DNA of 64,000 nucleotides from 34-65-8 sp046294735 (GTDB taxonomy: Bacteria; Pseudomonadota; Alphaproteobacteria; Sphingomonadales; Sphingomonadaceae), in NCBI GenBank assembly GCA_046294735.1, contig JBKBKB010000001.1, forward strand, positions 496,001-560,000. The letters run 5' to 3'. The translations under genes were made by a program, and so were the position numbers. Below the pieces are notes generated by a model. That model had not been told where the DNA came from, did not search any database, and worked only from the letters and a program-made list of their open reading frames with translations. Positions 1 through 8,767 of the stretch are shown piece after piece (position 1 is the stretch's first letter; each line of letters opens with the position of its first letter).

Positions 1-560
1 TAGGCCTCGACCACCCGGTTAAGGCGGGCCTCGAACTTGCGATCCCCGCCATTGCGGTCCGGGTGATACCGTCGCACTAGCTCGGAATAGCGCTGCCGCA
101 GCCGGCGCAGGTCTGTTTCGAGGCCCAGACCCATAAGTTCGAGCGCGTCGGCTTCGGCAGCAGTGAACCGCCCCTCCATCGCCATCCGCGCAGCGCGTTC
201 CGCGCGGCTGCGAACCCCGGCCGCCCGCGCGCCGATAGCGTCGAGCGGATCGGCATAGTCAGCCCAGCGCGGCACGTCATCTACCCCCGCGGTGGGGCGA
301 AAGGCACGGCTTTCTCCGGCCCATCCCGCAACCGGGGATTGCGCCGCCAAGATTTCCTCCGCGCTCATCCCTTCAAAAAAGTTGTATGCCGCGTTGAAGG
401 CGCGGACATGATCGAGACAGAACCAGCGCCAGTCGCCCGGCCCATCAAAGCCGTTGCTCCTGTTGCCGGGGGCGCGGAATTCGCCCTGCTCCGGGCATCC
501 GGGTGCCTCGCACCGGCGGCCTTGCGGTTCGAACCGGCCATGGAAACGCGTCTGCTTCAC
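1..560 (-). CDS. J-domain (DnaJ-like) co-chaperone, 3' end outside window
   Basis: The C-terminal part reads YHPDRNGGD, the HPD signature of J domains that stimulate DnaK ATPase, preceded by the expected helix RRLRQRYSELVRR. The reading frame is still open at base 3, so the gene continues past the left edge. I chose the GTG at 558-560 because it yields MKQTRFHGRF, the kind of N-terminus I associate with this sphingomonad family; no ATG is available near it. The N-terminal half has a CEAPGC pair (C17, C22) and a later CLDH (C48, H51), a possible zinc site. It is divergent from bolA, 28 bases away. The client protein is unknown. Confidence 0.85.
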   Translation of the reverse strand, partial: MKQTRFHGRFEPQGRRCEAPGCPEQGEFRAPGNRSNGFDGPGDWRWFCLDHVRAFNAAYNFFEGMSAEEILAAQSPVAGWAGESRAFRPTAGVDDVPRWADYADPLDAIGARAAGVRSRAERAARMAMEGRFTAAEADALELMGLGLETDLRRLRQRYSELVRRYHPDRNGGDRKFEARLNRVVEA

Positions 561-588
561 CGAGCCATGATGGGCATGGACAAGGCCA

Positions 589-891
589 ATGGAAACCCCC
601 AAGAACAGCGAGATGAACCAAACCGTCCAGCAGGAAATGGAAGCCTTGTTGCAACAGGCCTTTAGCCCGGTGCGGTTGGAGGTGATCAACGACAGCGCCC
701 GCCATCATGGCCACGCCGGAGATGACGGGAGCGGGGAATCGCACTTCACGGTCATCATCGAAAGTGCCGCGTTTGCCTCCATGTCACGATTGGAGCGGCA
801 GCGCATGGTCAACCGGGCGCTGGGTGACATTCCCGGCCAGCGGGTCCATGCGCTGGCAATCAAGGCGGTCGCCCCGGGAGAGGCAGGCTAG
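589..891 (+). CDS. bolA: BolA family protein
   Basis: This 100-residue protein has the BolA fold signature: LEVINDSARHHGHAG, then a GESHFTVIIES strand, and a C-terminal region ending VHALAIKA. BolA proteins bind monothiol glutaredoxins through a shared 2Fe-2S cluster and act in iron sensing or as DNA-binding regulators; the conserved histidines in ARHHGHAG and VHAL fit cluster ligation. An internal ATG at 613 (MNQTVQQE) would give a protein nearer the usual size and is a real alternative start. It lies head to head with the J-domain gene. Confidence 0.9.
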   Translation: METPKNSEMNQTVQQEMEALLQQAFSPVRLEVINDSARHHGHAGDDGSGESHFTVIIESAAFASMSRLERQRMVNRALGDIPGQRVHALAIKAVAPGEAG

Positions 892-899
892 CCGCAACG

Positions 900-1739
900 A
901 TGCTGCTATCGCGCACCTACCGGCCTTCGCCCGAAATGGCGCCCTATGTCCGGCGCTTCTACGTTTTTGAAGCCGATCTGCCCGACGAGCTGGTGATCGA
1001 GGATTTCCTGCTCTCCGAAACCGCTTTCATCCGGGTTCTGATCAAGGGCGACTGGGCCGGCGAGATCGCCCCGCAAGTGTGGAGCCGACCGGGCCGCTCG
1101 CTGTTTTTCGGGGCCAATGGCCTGCCGTTCAAGGTCCGGGTCAAGGGCAGTTTCTGCGTGGCCGGGGCCGCCCTGCGGCCGAGCGGCTGGCGGGCGCTGT
1201 TCCATGCCTCGCATCAGGACTATGCCGACCGGCTTATGCGGCTGGACGAAGTCTGGCATTCGCCCACCGACATGCTCGAAGCGGCCATGGACAACGCCGG
1301 CACCGATGAGGACAAGATTGCCGCGCTGGAACAGACAGTGCGCGCCCGGCTCGACCGTATCGGGCGGCACAAAGTGGACGACAAACTGGCCCGGTTCGAA
1401 GTCATCGCCCGGACCGATTCGACCCGCCGGGTCGAGGACATTGCCGACGAGCTGGGCCTTTCGATGCGGCAATTTGCACGGCGGTGCCTAACTGGGTTCG
1501 GCCTGACCCCGAAAGCGATCCTGCGCCGCAGCCGGTTTCTCGACATGGCCACCGCCATGCGCGGCTTCAGCAGCCCGTCCGAACAGGATCTCGCCGCGCT
1601 GCGCTATTATGACCAGTCTCACCTGGGCCGGGAATTCAAGCGCTTCACCAGCATGACGCCGTCGGTTTTTGCCCATGCGGTGACCCCACTGCAGACTGCC
1701 GGGCTCAAACTGCGCGAGGAAAGCAAGTACGAGGATTGA
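900..1739 (+). CDS. AraC-family transcriptional regulator
   Basis: A 279-residue protein whose C-terminal ~100 residues carry the two helix-turn-helix units of AraC regulators: VEDIADELGLSMRQFARRC, then AALRYYDQSHLGREFKRFTSMTPSVF. The second unit matches the family pattern in which FKR is followed by a TP-x-x-F/Y element. The N-terminal ~150 residues form a divergent sensing domain whose ligand cannot be predicted. It starts eight bases after bolA and is followed 31 bases later by the pirin gene in the same direction, so it may control that cluster. Confidence 0.85.
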   Translation: MLLSRTYRPSPEMAPYVRRFYVFEADLPDELVIEDFLLSETAFIRVLIKGDWAGEIAPQVWSRPGRSLFFGANGLPFKVRVKGSFCVAGAALRPSGWRALFHASHQDYADRLMRLDEVWHSPTDMLEAAMDNAGTDEDKIAALEQTVRARLDRIGRHKVDDKLARFEVIARTDSTRRVEDIADELGLSMRQFARRCLTGFGLTPKAILRRSRFLDMATAMRGFSSPSEQDLAALRYYDQSHLGREFKRFTSMTPSVFAHAVTPLQTAGLKLREESKYED

Positions 1740-1770
1740 CTCGTCCGCCCTGCGCGGGGAGGCTGTTGCC

Positions 1771-2646
1771 ATGCAGATCATCACCCCCGTCACCCACGAT
1801 CTCGGCCAGTTCCAGGTCCGCCGCGCCCTTCCCGCGCGGGAGCGGACCATGGTCGGGCCGTTCATCTTCGTTGACCAGTTCGGCCCTGCTGAACTCGACA
1901 TCGGCACAGGGATGGACGTTCGGCCGCATCCGCATATCAACCTGGCCACAGTGACCTGGCTGTTTGAAGGCGCCATTGACCACCGCGACAGCCTCGGCAC
2001 CTTTGCCACGATCCGGCCGGGCCAGGTCAACCTGATGACCGCCGGGTGCGGGATCGTCCATTCCGAACGCAGCCCGGCAGAAGAAAGAGCAAATGGACCA
2101 AGGCTTTACGGGATGCAGACCTGGCTCGCTCTGCCAGACGGGAGGGAGGAAATCGACCCCGCTTTCGAGGCTGCGAACGACCTGCCGGTGATTGAAGCCG
2201 GCGGTGCCAGCGCCACGGTGATCATGGGCCAGCTGTGGGGCGCACGCGCGCCGACCACCACCCACGCCCACACAATCTACGCCGACATCATGCTGAATTC
2301 ATCATCATCACTTCCGGTCGAAGTGAGTGCTGACGAGCGCGCGGTGATGCTGGTCGGGGGCGAGGCCAGCATCAATGGCCAGCCGCTCGGCCTGTACGAG
2401 CTGACCGTGCTCGAACCCGGACAGGCGATGACCCTGGCGAGCGAAAACGGCGGGCGGGTCATGCTGCTGGGCGGCGAGGCCTTCACCAGCAAACGGCACG
2501 TATGGTGGAACTTCGTCAGCTCCAGCCGGGACCGGATCATGCAGGCGCGGGACGACTGGCAGGCGGGCCGCTTTCCGCTGGTCCCGGGCGATTCGGAAGA
2601 ATACATCCCGATCCCCGCAGAGCCGAAGACGGTCAGCTATCCCTGA
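1771..2646 (+). CDS. Pirin family protein (bicupin)
   Basis: This 291-residue protein has the pirin metal-binding motifs RPHPHIN and GIVHSERSP in the N-terminal cupin, so the usual two histidines plus His and Glu ligands are present. Pirins are iron-binding bicupins; some act as quercetin dioxygenases and others as redox-responsive regulators of enzymes or transcription factors. A GGAGG lies upstream of the ATG at 1771. It is followed by SDR and hydrolase genes in the same direction. Which pirin activity applies cannot be told from sequence. Confidence 0.9.
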   Translation: MQIITPVTHDLGQFQVRRALPARERTMVGPFIFVDQFGPAELDIGTGMDVRPHPHINLATVTWLFEGAIDHRDSLGTFATIRPGQVNLMTAGCGIVHSERSPAEERANGPRLYGMQTWLALPDGREEIDPAFEAANDLPVIEAGGASATVIMGQLWGARAPTTTHAHTIYADIMLNSSSSLPVEVSADERAVMLVGGEASINGQPLGLYELTVLEPGQAMTLASENGGRVMLLGGEAFTSKRHVWWNFVSSSRDRIMQARDDWQAGRFPLVPGDSEEYIPIPAEPKTVSYP

Positions 2647-2669
2647 AGGGCGGGCAACAAGGAGTGAAC

Positions 2670-3485
2670 ATGAGCTTTGAAGGGCAATGCTGGTGGATCA
2701 CCGGCGCATCGAGCGGCATTGGCGCAGCGCTCGCCACCGAACTGGGCGCACGCCGGGCACGGGTGATCCTTTCGGGCCGGGACGAGGCGCGGCTGACAGA
2801 GGTCGCGGCGACTGTCCCGACCGAAACGCTGCTGCTGCCGTTCGATGTGCGCGATGAAGCGGCGATGTTGGCCGCTACCGAGAAAGCCATAGCGTGGTCG
2901 GGCGGGATCGACGGGTTCGTCGCCAACGCCGGGGTTTCGCAGCGCAGCCGCGCCACCCGCACTGCGATGCAGGTCTACCGCGAGATTATCGCGATCGACC
3001 TCCTGGCCCAGATCGCCCACACTCAGGCGTTGCTGCCGCACCTGACCGCGCGGGGGAACGGCCACCTGCTGTTCATCAGCTCGATCGCGGGCAAAGTCGG
3101 GGTGCCGATGCGAACAGCCTATTCAGCCGCCAAGTTCGGTCTGGCCGGCTATGCCGATGCACTGCGGGCGGAGCTGTCGATCGACGGGGTCCAGGTCCAC
3201 ACGATCTATCCCGGCTCGATCGCCACCAATGTCAGCCGCAACGCGCTGAGCGCGGACGGCAGCAAGCGCGGGCGCAGCGATGCCGTAATCGACAACGGCA
3301 TCCCGGCCAGCGAGGCGGCCAAAACCATGCTCGATGCAGTCGCCGCAGGGGAGCGCGAGATCATCGTGGCGGAAGGCATGGAGCAGGCAATGGGCGAGAT
3401 GCGCCGCACGCCCGATGCTCTGTTTGACCAGCTCGCCGCCATGGTTGCAGGCGGCTATATGGACAAGATGGAAGCGGACGGCTGA
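2670..3485 (+). CDS. Short-chain dehydrogenase/reductase
   Basis: A classical SDR of 271 residues: the nucleotide-binding TGASSGIG is near residue 11, NAG follows the fourth strand, the catalytic serine lies in FISSIAG, and the YSAAKFG element supplies the Tyr and Lys. An AAGGAG-type ribosome site precedes the ATG at 2670 (AACAAGGAGTGAAC), which is why I reject longer forms of the same frame. It probably oxidises or reduces an alcohol/ketone with NAD(P)(H); the substrate is unknown. It sits 23 bases after the pirin gene and five bases before the hydrolase. Confidence 0.92.
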   Translation: MSFEGQCWWITGASSGIGAALATELGARRARVILSGRDEARLTEVAATVPTETLLLPFDVRDEAAMLAATEKAIAWSGGIDGFVANAGVSQRSRATRTAMQVYREIIAIDLLAQIAHTQALLPHLTARGNGHLLFISSIAGKVGVPMRTAYSAAKFGLAGYADALRAELSIDGVQVHTIYPGSIATNVSRNALSADGSKRGRSDAVIDNGIPASEAAKTMLDAVAAGEREIIVAEGMEQAMGEMRRTPDALFDQLAAMVAGGYMDKMEADG

Positions 3486-3490
3486 CCGCG

Positions 3491-4387
3491 ATGGAGCAGG
3501 TGCGGGTCAGCCTCGCCAACGGAATCGCGCTGGATGTGGTGGACACTGGCCCGCGTGACGGGCCGGTGCTGATCTTTCTCCACGGTTTTCCCGAAAGCCA
3601 CCGCACCTGGCGCCGCCAGATCGCGCATTTTTCGGATCGGTTCCGCTGCATCGCGCCCGACCAGCGCGGCTATCGCGGCTCCAGCAAGCCGCAGGGGGTG
3701 GCGCACTATGCCCCGTCCGAATTGATCGGGGACGTGTTCCTGCTGGCCGATGCGCTGGGGGTGGCGCAATTTACCATCGTCGGGCACGACTGGGGCGGCG
3801 CGCTGGCGTGGGCGGTCGCCATGCGGGGGCAAGCAGACCGGGTAGTGCGGGCGATTCTGTGCAACGCGGCGCATCCCGTGATCTATGCCCGGCTGCTGTG
3901 GACCGACCCGGCCCAGCGCGCGGCGGGGCAGTACATGCGCCTCTATCGCGACACCGCCCGGGATGAGGAAGTCCGCCAGCACGGCCTGCTGGCGTTGGTC
4001 GGCGGCGATGGCAACGGTACCGGCGCCCTGCCCGAGGATGATCCGGAGGAACGCGAGCGCGTGCTGGCTGACTGGGCCGATGGCGAGGCCGCGCTGGCGA
4101 TGATTGCCTGGTACCGCGCCACCCCGCTGGCGGTGCCGCCGGAAGACGCGCCCTACGCCATTCCCGCAGACGCCAAGCTGCCGCGCGTGCCGGTGCTGAC
4201 GATCCCGACGCTGGTGGTCTGGGCGCTGGACGACCACGCCCTGACCCCCGGCAATATCGAGGGGCTGGCGGAATTCGTCACTGACCTGACGCTGGAAACG
4301 ATCCCCGATTGCGGGCATTTCCTGACCTGGCAGGCGCCGGACCAGGTCAATGCGGCGATGGAGCGCTTCCTCGCGCGGACCGCCTAG
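3491..4387 (+). CDS. Alpha/beta hydrolase, epoxide-hydrolase-like
   Basis: A 298-residue alpha/beta hydrolase. HGFPES is the oxyanion-hole motif, GHDWGGA carries an aspartate nucleophile at the elbow (as in epoxide hydrolases and haloalkane dehalogenases rather than esterases), WALDDHAL supplies the acid and CGHFLTWQAP the histidine. HGFPE together with GHDWG points to the epoxide hydrolase branch. It directly follows the SDR, suggesting one catabolic or detoxification operon. Its stop overlaps the stop of the opposing DUF2332 gene by a few bases (CTAG). Confidence 0.88.
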   Translation: MEQVRVSLANGIALDVVDTGPRDGPVLIFLHGFPESHRTWRRQIAHFSDRFRCIAPDQRGYRGSSKPQGVAHYAPSELIGDVFLLADALGVAQFTIVGHDWGGALAWAVAMRGQADRVVRAILCNAAHPVIYARLLWTDPAQRAAGQYMRLYRDTARDEEVRQHGLLALVGGDGNGTGALPEDDPEERERVLADWADGEAALAMIAWYRATPLAVPPEDAPYAIPADAKLPRVPVLTIPTLVVWALDDHALTPGNIEGLAEFVTDLTLETIPDCGHFLTWQAPDQVNAAMERFLARTA

Positions 4388-5451
4388 CCAGCCAGCCATT
4401 CTACCCACGCGCCATGGGGGTGGGCGCAGGCCAGCAGGGCCGGTTCATCGCCACCGGGCCAATAGCGCACGTGCAGTTCATGACGAAAGGTTGTCCGGTT
4501 GGTTTCCAGCGTAAGCCATGCCAGTGGCCGGTTGACGCTGGCAGACCGCGCCGCCTCGGCCATCGCCGCCGTGACCGCCTGCTGCTGGTCATCCGGTATG
4601 TATTGCCACACGATCGAATGGAAAAGCACCCGCGTCACGCCCGCTTGCTGCGGCCGGGCAAGCGCATGCTGCGCGAACGCAGCAGCGTTCTGGTGCACCA
4701 CTTCGGGTGGTGACTGGAGGGCCAACAGGGCGGCCGCGTCGATCCGCGCCATCCGCTCGGTCGCTTCGGGCCAGACGTAGCTCTTGAGCAGCAGCGCCGC
4801 CTCCGGCTCGGCCAGGTTGACCGGCGCCACATCGCACCCCCGGATCGAAATAATCTCCGGCTTGGCGGGCGGCGGCGGCGGCCCGCGCCATTCCGGCACG
4901 ATCCGCATCGGGCTGGCGATTGGGCCGACCGTGACCCCGCCAAGATCATAAAAATAGCGTTCCATCATGGTGTTGATGCCTGCACTTGCGCCGAGTTCGA
5001 GCAATTCGAAACGCGGCGAGACCCGCTGCGCCAGCCACAACAGCCCCGCCATCACGCTGGCCGAACGGCCCGCCTCATTGGTCTGCGGCGGCCCGTCGAG
5101 CCAGGGCAGCAGGCGTTCGTCAAACCGCTCCACCAGTTCGCGCACCAGCGCATCGACCGCGCTCTGGTCGGTCAGCTCGCCGCGATAGACCGCGCCGAGC
5201 CGCGGGTCCGCGCCGGTCAGCACCAGGTTGTGCAAGCCCCCGTTGATCCGCAGCGGCATGGCGTCTTTCAGCGTCAGCCCCTGCCAGCCGGCCAAGCGCC
5301 GCCCGGTAGCGGTATCGCTGGTGAGGACGGCCAGCAGGCCGCGAATGACCCGCGCCGTTCCAGGCGCCCCGCCCTCCTCAGCGTGGCGTGCCTGCCATTC
5401 GATCGCCTCGGGCAGAGACTTTATGTCCATCACGCTTGCAGCTTTCGCCAT
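4384..5451 (-). CDS. DUF2332 domain-containing protein
   Basis: A 355-residue protein of the DUF2332 family, recognised by LLELGASAGINTMMERYFYD, which resembles a nucleotide- or SAM-binding loop, and by the long conserved C-terminal half with FHSIVWQYIP. The function is unknown; a methyltransferase-like fold is suggested by GASAG but not shown. I chose the ATG at 5451 because GCAGGGGAT lies just upstream and longer forms would run into the hisG start. It is divergent from hisG with 55 bases between them. Confidence 0.8.
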   Translation of the reverse strand: MAKAASVMDIKSLPEAIEWQARHAEEGGAPGTARVIRGLLAVLTSDTATGRRLAGWQGLTLKDAMPLRINGGLHNLVLTGADPRLGAVYRGELTDQSAVDALVRELVERFDERLLPWLDGPPQTNEAGRSASVMAGLLWLAQRVSPRFELLELGASAGINTMMERYFYDLGGVTVGPIASPMRIVPEWRGPPPPPAKPEIISIRGCDVAPVNLAEPEAALLLKSYVWPEATERMARIDAAALLALQSPPEVVHQNAAAFAQHALARPQQAGVTRVLFHSIVWQYIPDDQQQAVTAAMAEAARSASVNRPLAWLTLETNRTTFRHELHVRYWPGGDEPALLACAHPHGAWVEWLAG

Positions 5452-5506
5452 ATCCCCTGCCCCTTTCCAATTGCCCTTTGCCCCGGCGCTGCCTATCTGC
5501 GCGACC

Positions 5507-6166
5507 ATGCCGAACCCGCCGCTGATCTTTGCCGTGCCCAAGGGCCGTATCCTCGAAGAGGCACTGCCGCTGATGGCGCGTGCCGGTGTGGTGCCGGAAG
5601 ACGGCTTTCACGACAAGGCCAACCGCAGCCTGTCCTTCGCTTGCCAGCGGGCTGACATGCGTCTGATCCGGGTGCGGGCGTTCGACGTGGCTACGTTCGT
5701 GGCCCATGGTGCGGCGCAGGTTGGCATTGTCGGATCGGACGTGATCGAGGAGTTCGACTATTCGGACCTTTACGCCCCAGTCGACCTCGATATCGGGCAC
5801 TGCCACCTCGCCGTGGCGGAACCGGCGGCGCAGGCCGGCAGCACCGGGCGTGACAGCCACCTGCGGGTGGCGACCAAGTATCCCAACCTGACCCGGCGCC
5901 ATTTCGAACGGATGGGCGTGCAGGCCGAATGCGTGAAGCTGAACGGCGCAATGGAGATTGCCCCGGCGCTGGGTCTGGCCGGGCGTATCGTCGACCTCGT
6001 TTCCAGCGGGCAGACACTGAAGGACAACGGCCTGGTCGAAACCAGCCGCATTCTCGACATTACCGCGCGCCTGATCGTCAACCGCGCCGCACTCAAGACC
6101 GATCCCCGCGTCGCCGCGCTGGTCGATGCCTTCCGCGCCGCGGCCCCGATGCGGAAGGCCGCGTGA
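5507..6166 (+). CDS. hisG: ATP phosphoribosyltransferase, short form
   Basis: HisG condenses ATP with PRPP, the first committed step of histidine synthesis. The 219-residue protein is the short form (HisG_S), which lacks the C-terminal regulatory domain and needs HisZ for activity; no hisZ is in this window. Diagnostic parts are AVPKGRILEEALP at the N-terminus, VGIVGSDVIEE, and the PRPP loop DLVSSGQTLKDNGL. The ATG at 5507 gives the conserved N-terminus; longer forms of the frame lack support. It overlaps hisD by one base (TGATG). Confidence 0.96.
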   Translation: MPNPPLIFAVPKGRILEEALPLMARAGVVPEDGFHDKANRSLSFACQRADMRLIRVRAFDVATFVAHGAAQVGIVGSDVIEEFDYSDLYAPVDLDIGHCHLAVAEPAAQAGSTGRDSHLRVATKYPNLTRRHFERMGVQAECVKLNGAMEIAPALGLAGRIVDLVSSGQTLKDNGLVETSRILDITARLIVNRAALKTDPRVAALVDAFRAAAPMRKAA

Positions 6167-7452
6167 TGCGGATGCTCGACGCTTCCGATCCCGGCTTTGC
6201 CACCACGTTCGAGCGGCTGGTCAATGCCCGCCGTGAAAGCGACGACAACGTCGCGCATGACGTGCGCGGCATCATCCATGAAGTCCGCGCGCGGGGTGAT
6301 TCCGCACTGGTCGAATACACCGCGCGGTTCGACAGCCACGCCCTGACAGATGAAGCGGACTGGTGCATCAGCCAGCAGGCCTGTGCCGATGCCTACGAGG
6401 ATCTGAACCCGGAACTGCGCGCGGCGCTGGAGCTCGCGGCCGATCGCATCCGCGCCTACCACGCCGCACAGCGCCCCGATGACCGCGACTATACCGACGA
6501 GGCCGGCGTGCGTCTGGGCGCGCGCTGGAGCGCGGTCGATGCGGCCGGGCTCTATGTCCCGGGGGGGCGGGCGGCCTATCCCTCTTCGCTGCTGATGAAT
6601 GCCATCCCGGCGCGGGTGGCGGGAGTCGAGCGGCTGGTGGTGGTCAGCCCCTCGCCCAAGGGTGTGCTCAACCCGCTGGTCATGGCCGCCGCGCACATTG
6701 CCGGGGTGGACGAGTTCTGGCGCGTCGGCGGCGCGCAGGCGATTGCAGCGCTGGCCCATGGCACCGACCGGATCCGGCCGGTCGATGTCGTCACCGGCCC
6801 GGGCAACGCCTGGGTGGCCGAAGCCAAGCGCCAGCTCTACGGCGTGGTCGGCATCGACATGGTGGCCGGGCCGAGCGAGATCCTGGTCATCGCCGATGGG
6901 AAGAACGACCCCGAATGGATTGCCGCTGACCTGCTCAGCCAGGCTGAACACGATCCGACCTCGCAATCGATCCTGATCACCGACGACGCCGGGTTCGCCC
7001 GGCAAGTGGAAGACGCGATCGACCTGCAGCTGACCTGGTTGGAGACCTCGAAAGTTGCTCGGGCCAGCTGGGATGCCCATGGCGCGATGATCGTGGTGGA
7101 GCGGCTGGAGGATGCCATACCGCTCGCCAACCGGATTGCCGCCGAACACGTCGAGATTGCCACCGACGATCCGGAGGCGCTGTTTGCCGGTATCCGCCAT
7201 GCGGGCAGCGTTTTCCTCGGTCGGCATACGCCAGAGGCCATTGGCGATTATGTCGCCGGGCCGAACCATGTCCTGCCGACCGGTCGGCGGGCGCGCTTTG
7301 CCAGCGGGCTTTCGGTGCTCGATTTCATGAAGCGCACCAGCTTCATCCAGTTGGACGAAGCGGCGCTGCGCGCAATCGGCCCCGCCGCCGTGGCCATGGC
7401 TGAAGCGGAAGGGCTGCCGGCCCATGCCCGCTCGGTCGATGTGAGGTTCTGA
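6166..7452 (+). CDS. hisD: Histidinol dehydrogenase
   Basis: HisD catalyses the last two oxidations of histidine synthesis, histidinol to histidine, using NAD and a zinc ion. The 428-residue length is normal. Visible landmarks are GLYVPGGRAAYPSSLLMN, TGPGNAWVAEAKR, DMVAGPSEILVIAD, the zinc ligands in LLSQAEHDP and, near the end, HVLPTGRRARF. It starts inside the hisG stop codon and its own stop overlaps the nusB start by one base, so translation is probably coupled along the cluster. Confidence 0.97.
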   Translation: MRMLDASDPGFATTFERLVNARRESDDNVAHDVRGIIHEVRARGDSALVEYTARFDSHALTDEADWCISQQACADAYEDLNPELRAALELAADRIRAYHAAQRPDDRDYTDEAGVRLGARWSAVDAAGLYVPGGRAAYPSSLLMNAIPARVAGVERLVVVSPSPKGVLNPLVMAAAHIAGVDEFWRVGGAQAIAALAHGTDRIRPVDVVTGPGNAWVAEAKRQLYGVVGIDMVAGPSEILVIADGKNDPEWIAADLLSQAEHDPTSQSILITDDAGFARQVEDAIDLQLTWLETSKVARASWDAHGAMIVVERLEDAIPLANRIAAEHVEIATDDPEALFAGIRHAGSVFLGRHTPEAIGDYVAGPNHVLPTGRRARFASGLSVLDFMKRTSFIQLDEAALRAIGPAAVAMAEAEGLPAHARSVDVRF

Positions 7453-7901
7453 TGTCCCGCTCCACTTCACAGGCCCGCGCGGCTGCCCGCCTTGCCGCCG
7501 TTCAAGCGCTCTACCAGCACCAGATGGAGCAAACCGTGGTGGTGCGCCTGATCGACGAATTCCACCAGCACCGCATCGGGCAGGAAATCGAAGGTGACGA
7601 ATACGCCGAGGCCGACGTCGCCTTCTTCGATGACCTTGTCCGCGGCACGATCGCCCGGCGGGATGAGATCGACGGGGTAGTGGCGTCAAAACTGGCCGAC
7701 GGCTGGACCCTCGCCCGGCTCGACAAGACCATGCTCCAGATCCTGCGCGCGGGCGCCTATGAGCTGATGGCGCGGGCCGATGTGCCCAAGGGCAGCGCAA
7801 TCAGCGAATATGTCGACGTTGCCAAGGCCTTCTTCGATGACCGGGAGGCGAAGTTCGTCAACGGCGTGCTCGATGCCGTGGCCAAAGAGGTGCGCGGCTG
7901 A
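7452..7901 (+). CDS. nusB: Transcription antitermination factor NusB
   Basis: The 149-residue all-alpha protein has the NusB landmarks RLAAVQALYQ at the N-terminus, ARLDKTMLQILRAGAYEL in the middle and AKFVNGVLDAV at the end. With NusE (S10) it binds boxA in rRNA leaders and keeps RNA polymerase processive. It begins within the hisD stop (TGATG) and carries the ribosome site for thiL (AAAGAGG at 7884-7890) inside its last codons. Confidence 0.97.
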   Translation: MSRSTSQARAAARLAAVQALYQHQMEQTVVVRLIDEFHQHRIGQEIEGDEYAEADVAFFDDLVRGTIARRDEIDGVVASKLADGWTLARLDKTMLQILRAGAYELMARADVPKGSAISEYVDVAKAFFDDREAKFVNGVLDAVAKEVRG

Positions 7902-8767
7902 GCGGCGAGGCCGCCTTTGTCGACCTGCTGCGGGCCATCGCCCGCGACCCCGCTGCCCGCAATCTGGAAGATGACTGTGCCGTCCTGCCCATCGGTGGCG
8001 AAACGCTGATCCTGACCCATGACATGATGGTCGAAGGCACCCATTTCCTGCCTGGGCAAGACATGGCCGATGTGGCGTGGAAACTGGTCGCGGTGAACCT
8101 GTCCGACCTGGCCGCCAAGGGCGCGGAGCCGATTGGCGTGCTGCTGGGCTATTCGCTGGGCGGTGACGATACCCGCTTCGCCGAGGGTTTACGCGAGGTG
8201 TGCGAGACCTACGCCGTGCCGCTGCTTGGCGGCGACACCGTGCGGGGGCAAGGCACACGCAGCTTCGGCCTGACCGCTATCGGCCGGGCGACGCACAATC
8301 CGGTGCCGGACCGGCGCGGGGCAGGCACTGGCGATGCCATCTACGTCACCGGTACGCTCGGTGCAGCCATGCTCGGCTTCGAGGCGCTGCGCGATGGGAC
8401 CGGCGCTGACAGCATGACTTACCTCCGTCCGATCCCCCTTCTGGCCGAGGGCCGCGCCCTCGCTCCCGTGGCCACGGCGATGATGGACGTGTCAGACGGC
8501 CTGCTGCTCGATTGCTGGCGCATGGCCCGGGCAAGCCATGCCACCTTCCGGCTCGACAGCGAGGCATTTCCCGTGGCCGATCCGGCGCGTCGCGACGAAT
8601 GCGTGCGCTGGGGCGATGACTATCAGTTGCTGTTCACAGCTCCGGCCGAACTGGCCCTGCCGGTCGCCGCCAGCCGGATCGGAACCGTGACGGAGCACGG
8701 CGTCGCCGCCCTGTGGGTCAACAACGATATCATGACCCCGGAAGACGGGCTCGGCTACCAGCACTAG
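7898..8767 (+). CDS. thiL: Thiamine-monophosphate kinase, apparent CTG start
   Basis: ThiL phosphorylates thiamine phosphate to thiamine diphosphate. Family motifs are present: LEDDCAVL, THDMMVEGTHF, VNLSDLAAKGA, GGDTVRG, MMDVSDGLLLD and WGDDYQLLF. The first ATG in frame (8024) falls inside the conserved THDMMVEG and would delete the LEDDCAVL motif. No ATG, GTG or TTG exists upstream near the nusB end. A CTG at 7898 sits seven bases after AAAGAGG, overlaps the nusB stop in the manner of the other genes in the cluster, and gives the expected SGEAAFVDLLRAIA N-terminus (289 residues). The 3' end overlaps the opposing S24 gene. Confidence 0.88.
   Translation: MSGEAAFVDLLRAIARDPAARNLEDDCAVLPIGGETLILTHDMMVEGTHFLPGQDMADVAWKLVAVNLSDLAAKGAEPIGVLLGYSLGGDDTRFAEGLREVCETYAVPLLGGDTVRGQGTRSFGLTAIGRATHNPVPDRRGAGTGDAIYVTGTLGAAMLGFEALRDGTGADSMTYLRPIPLLAEGRALAPVATAMMDVSDGLLLDCWRMARASHATFRLDSEAFPVADPARRDECVRWGDDYQLLFTAPAELALPVAASRIGTVTEHGVAALWVNNDIMTPEDGLGYQH

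Noticed and set aside
3455..4408. Long minus-strand frame across the alpha/beta hydrolase
   Set aside because: The plus-strand hydrolase has intact catalytic motifs; the antisense product has no domain character.
5770..7800. 676-codon open frame antisense to hisD and its flanks
   Set aside because: It mirrors well-identified hisG, hisD and nusB, has Arg/Pro/Gly-rich low-complexity sequence, and is typical of GC-rich antisense frames.
8024..8767. ATG start for thiL at 8024
   Set aside because: It would delete the conserved LEDDCAVL region and start inside a conserved motif.
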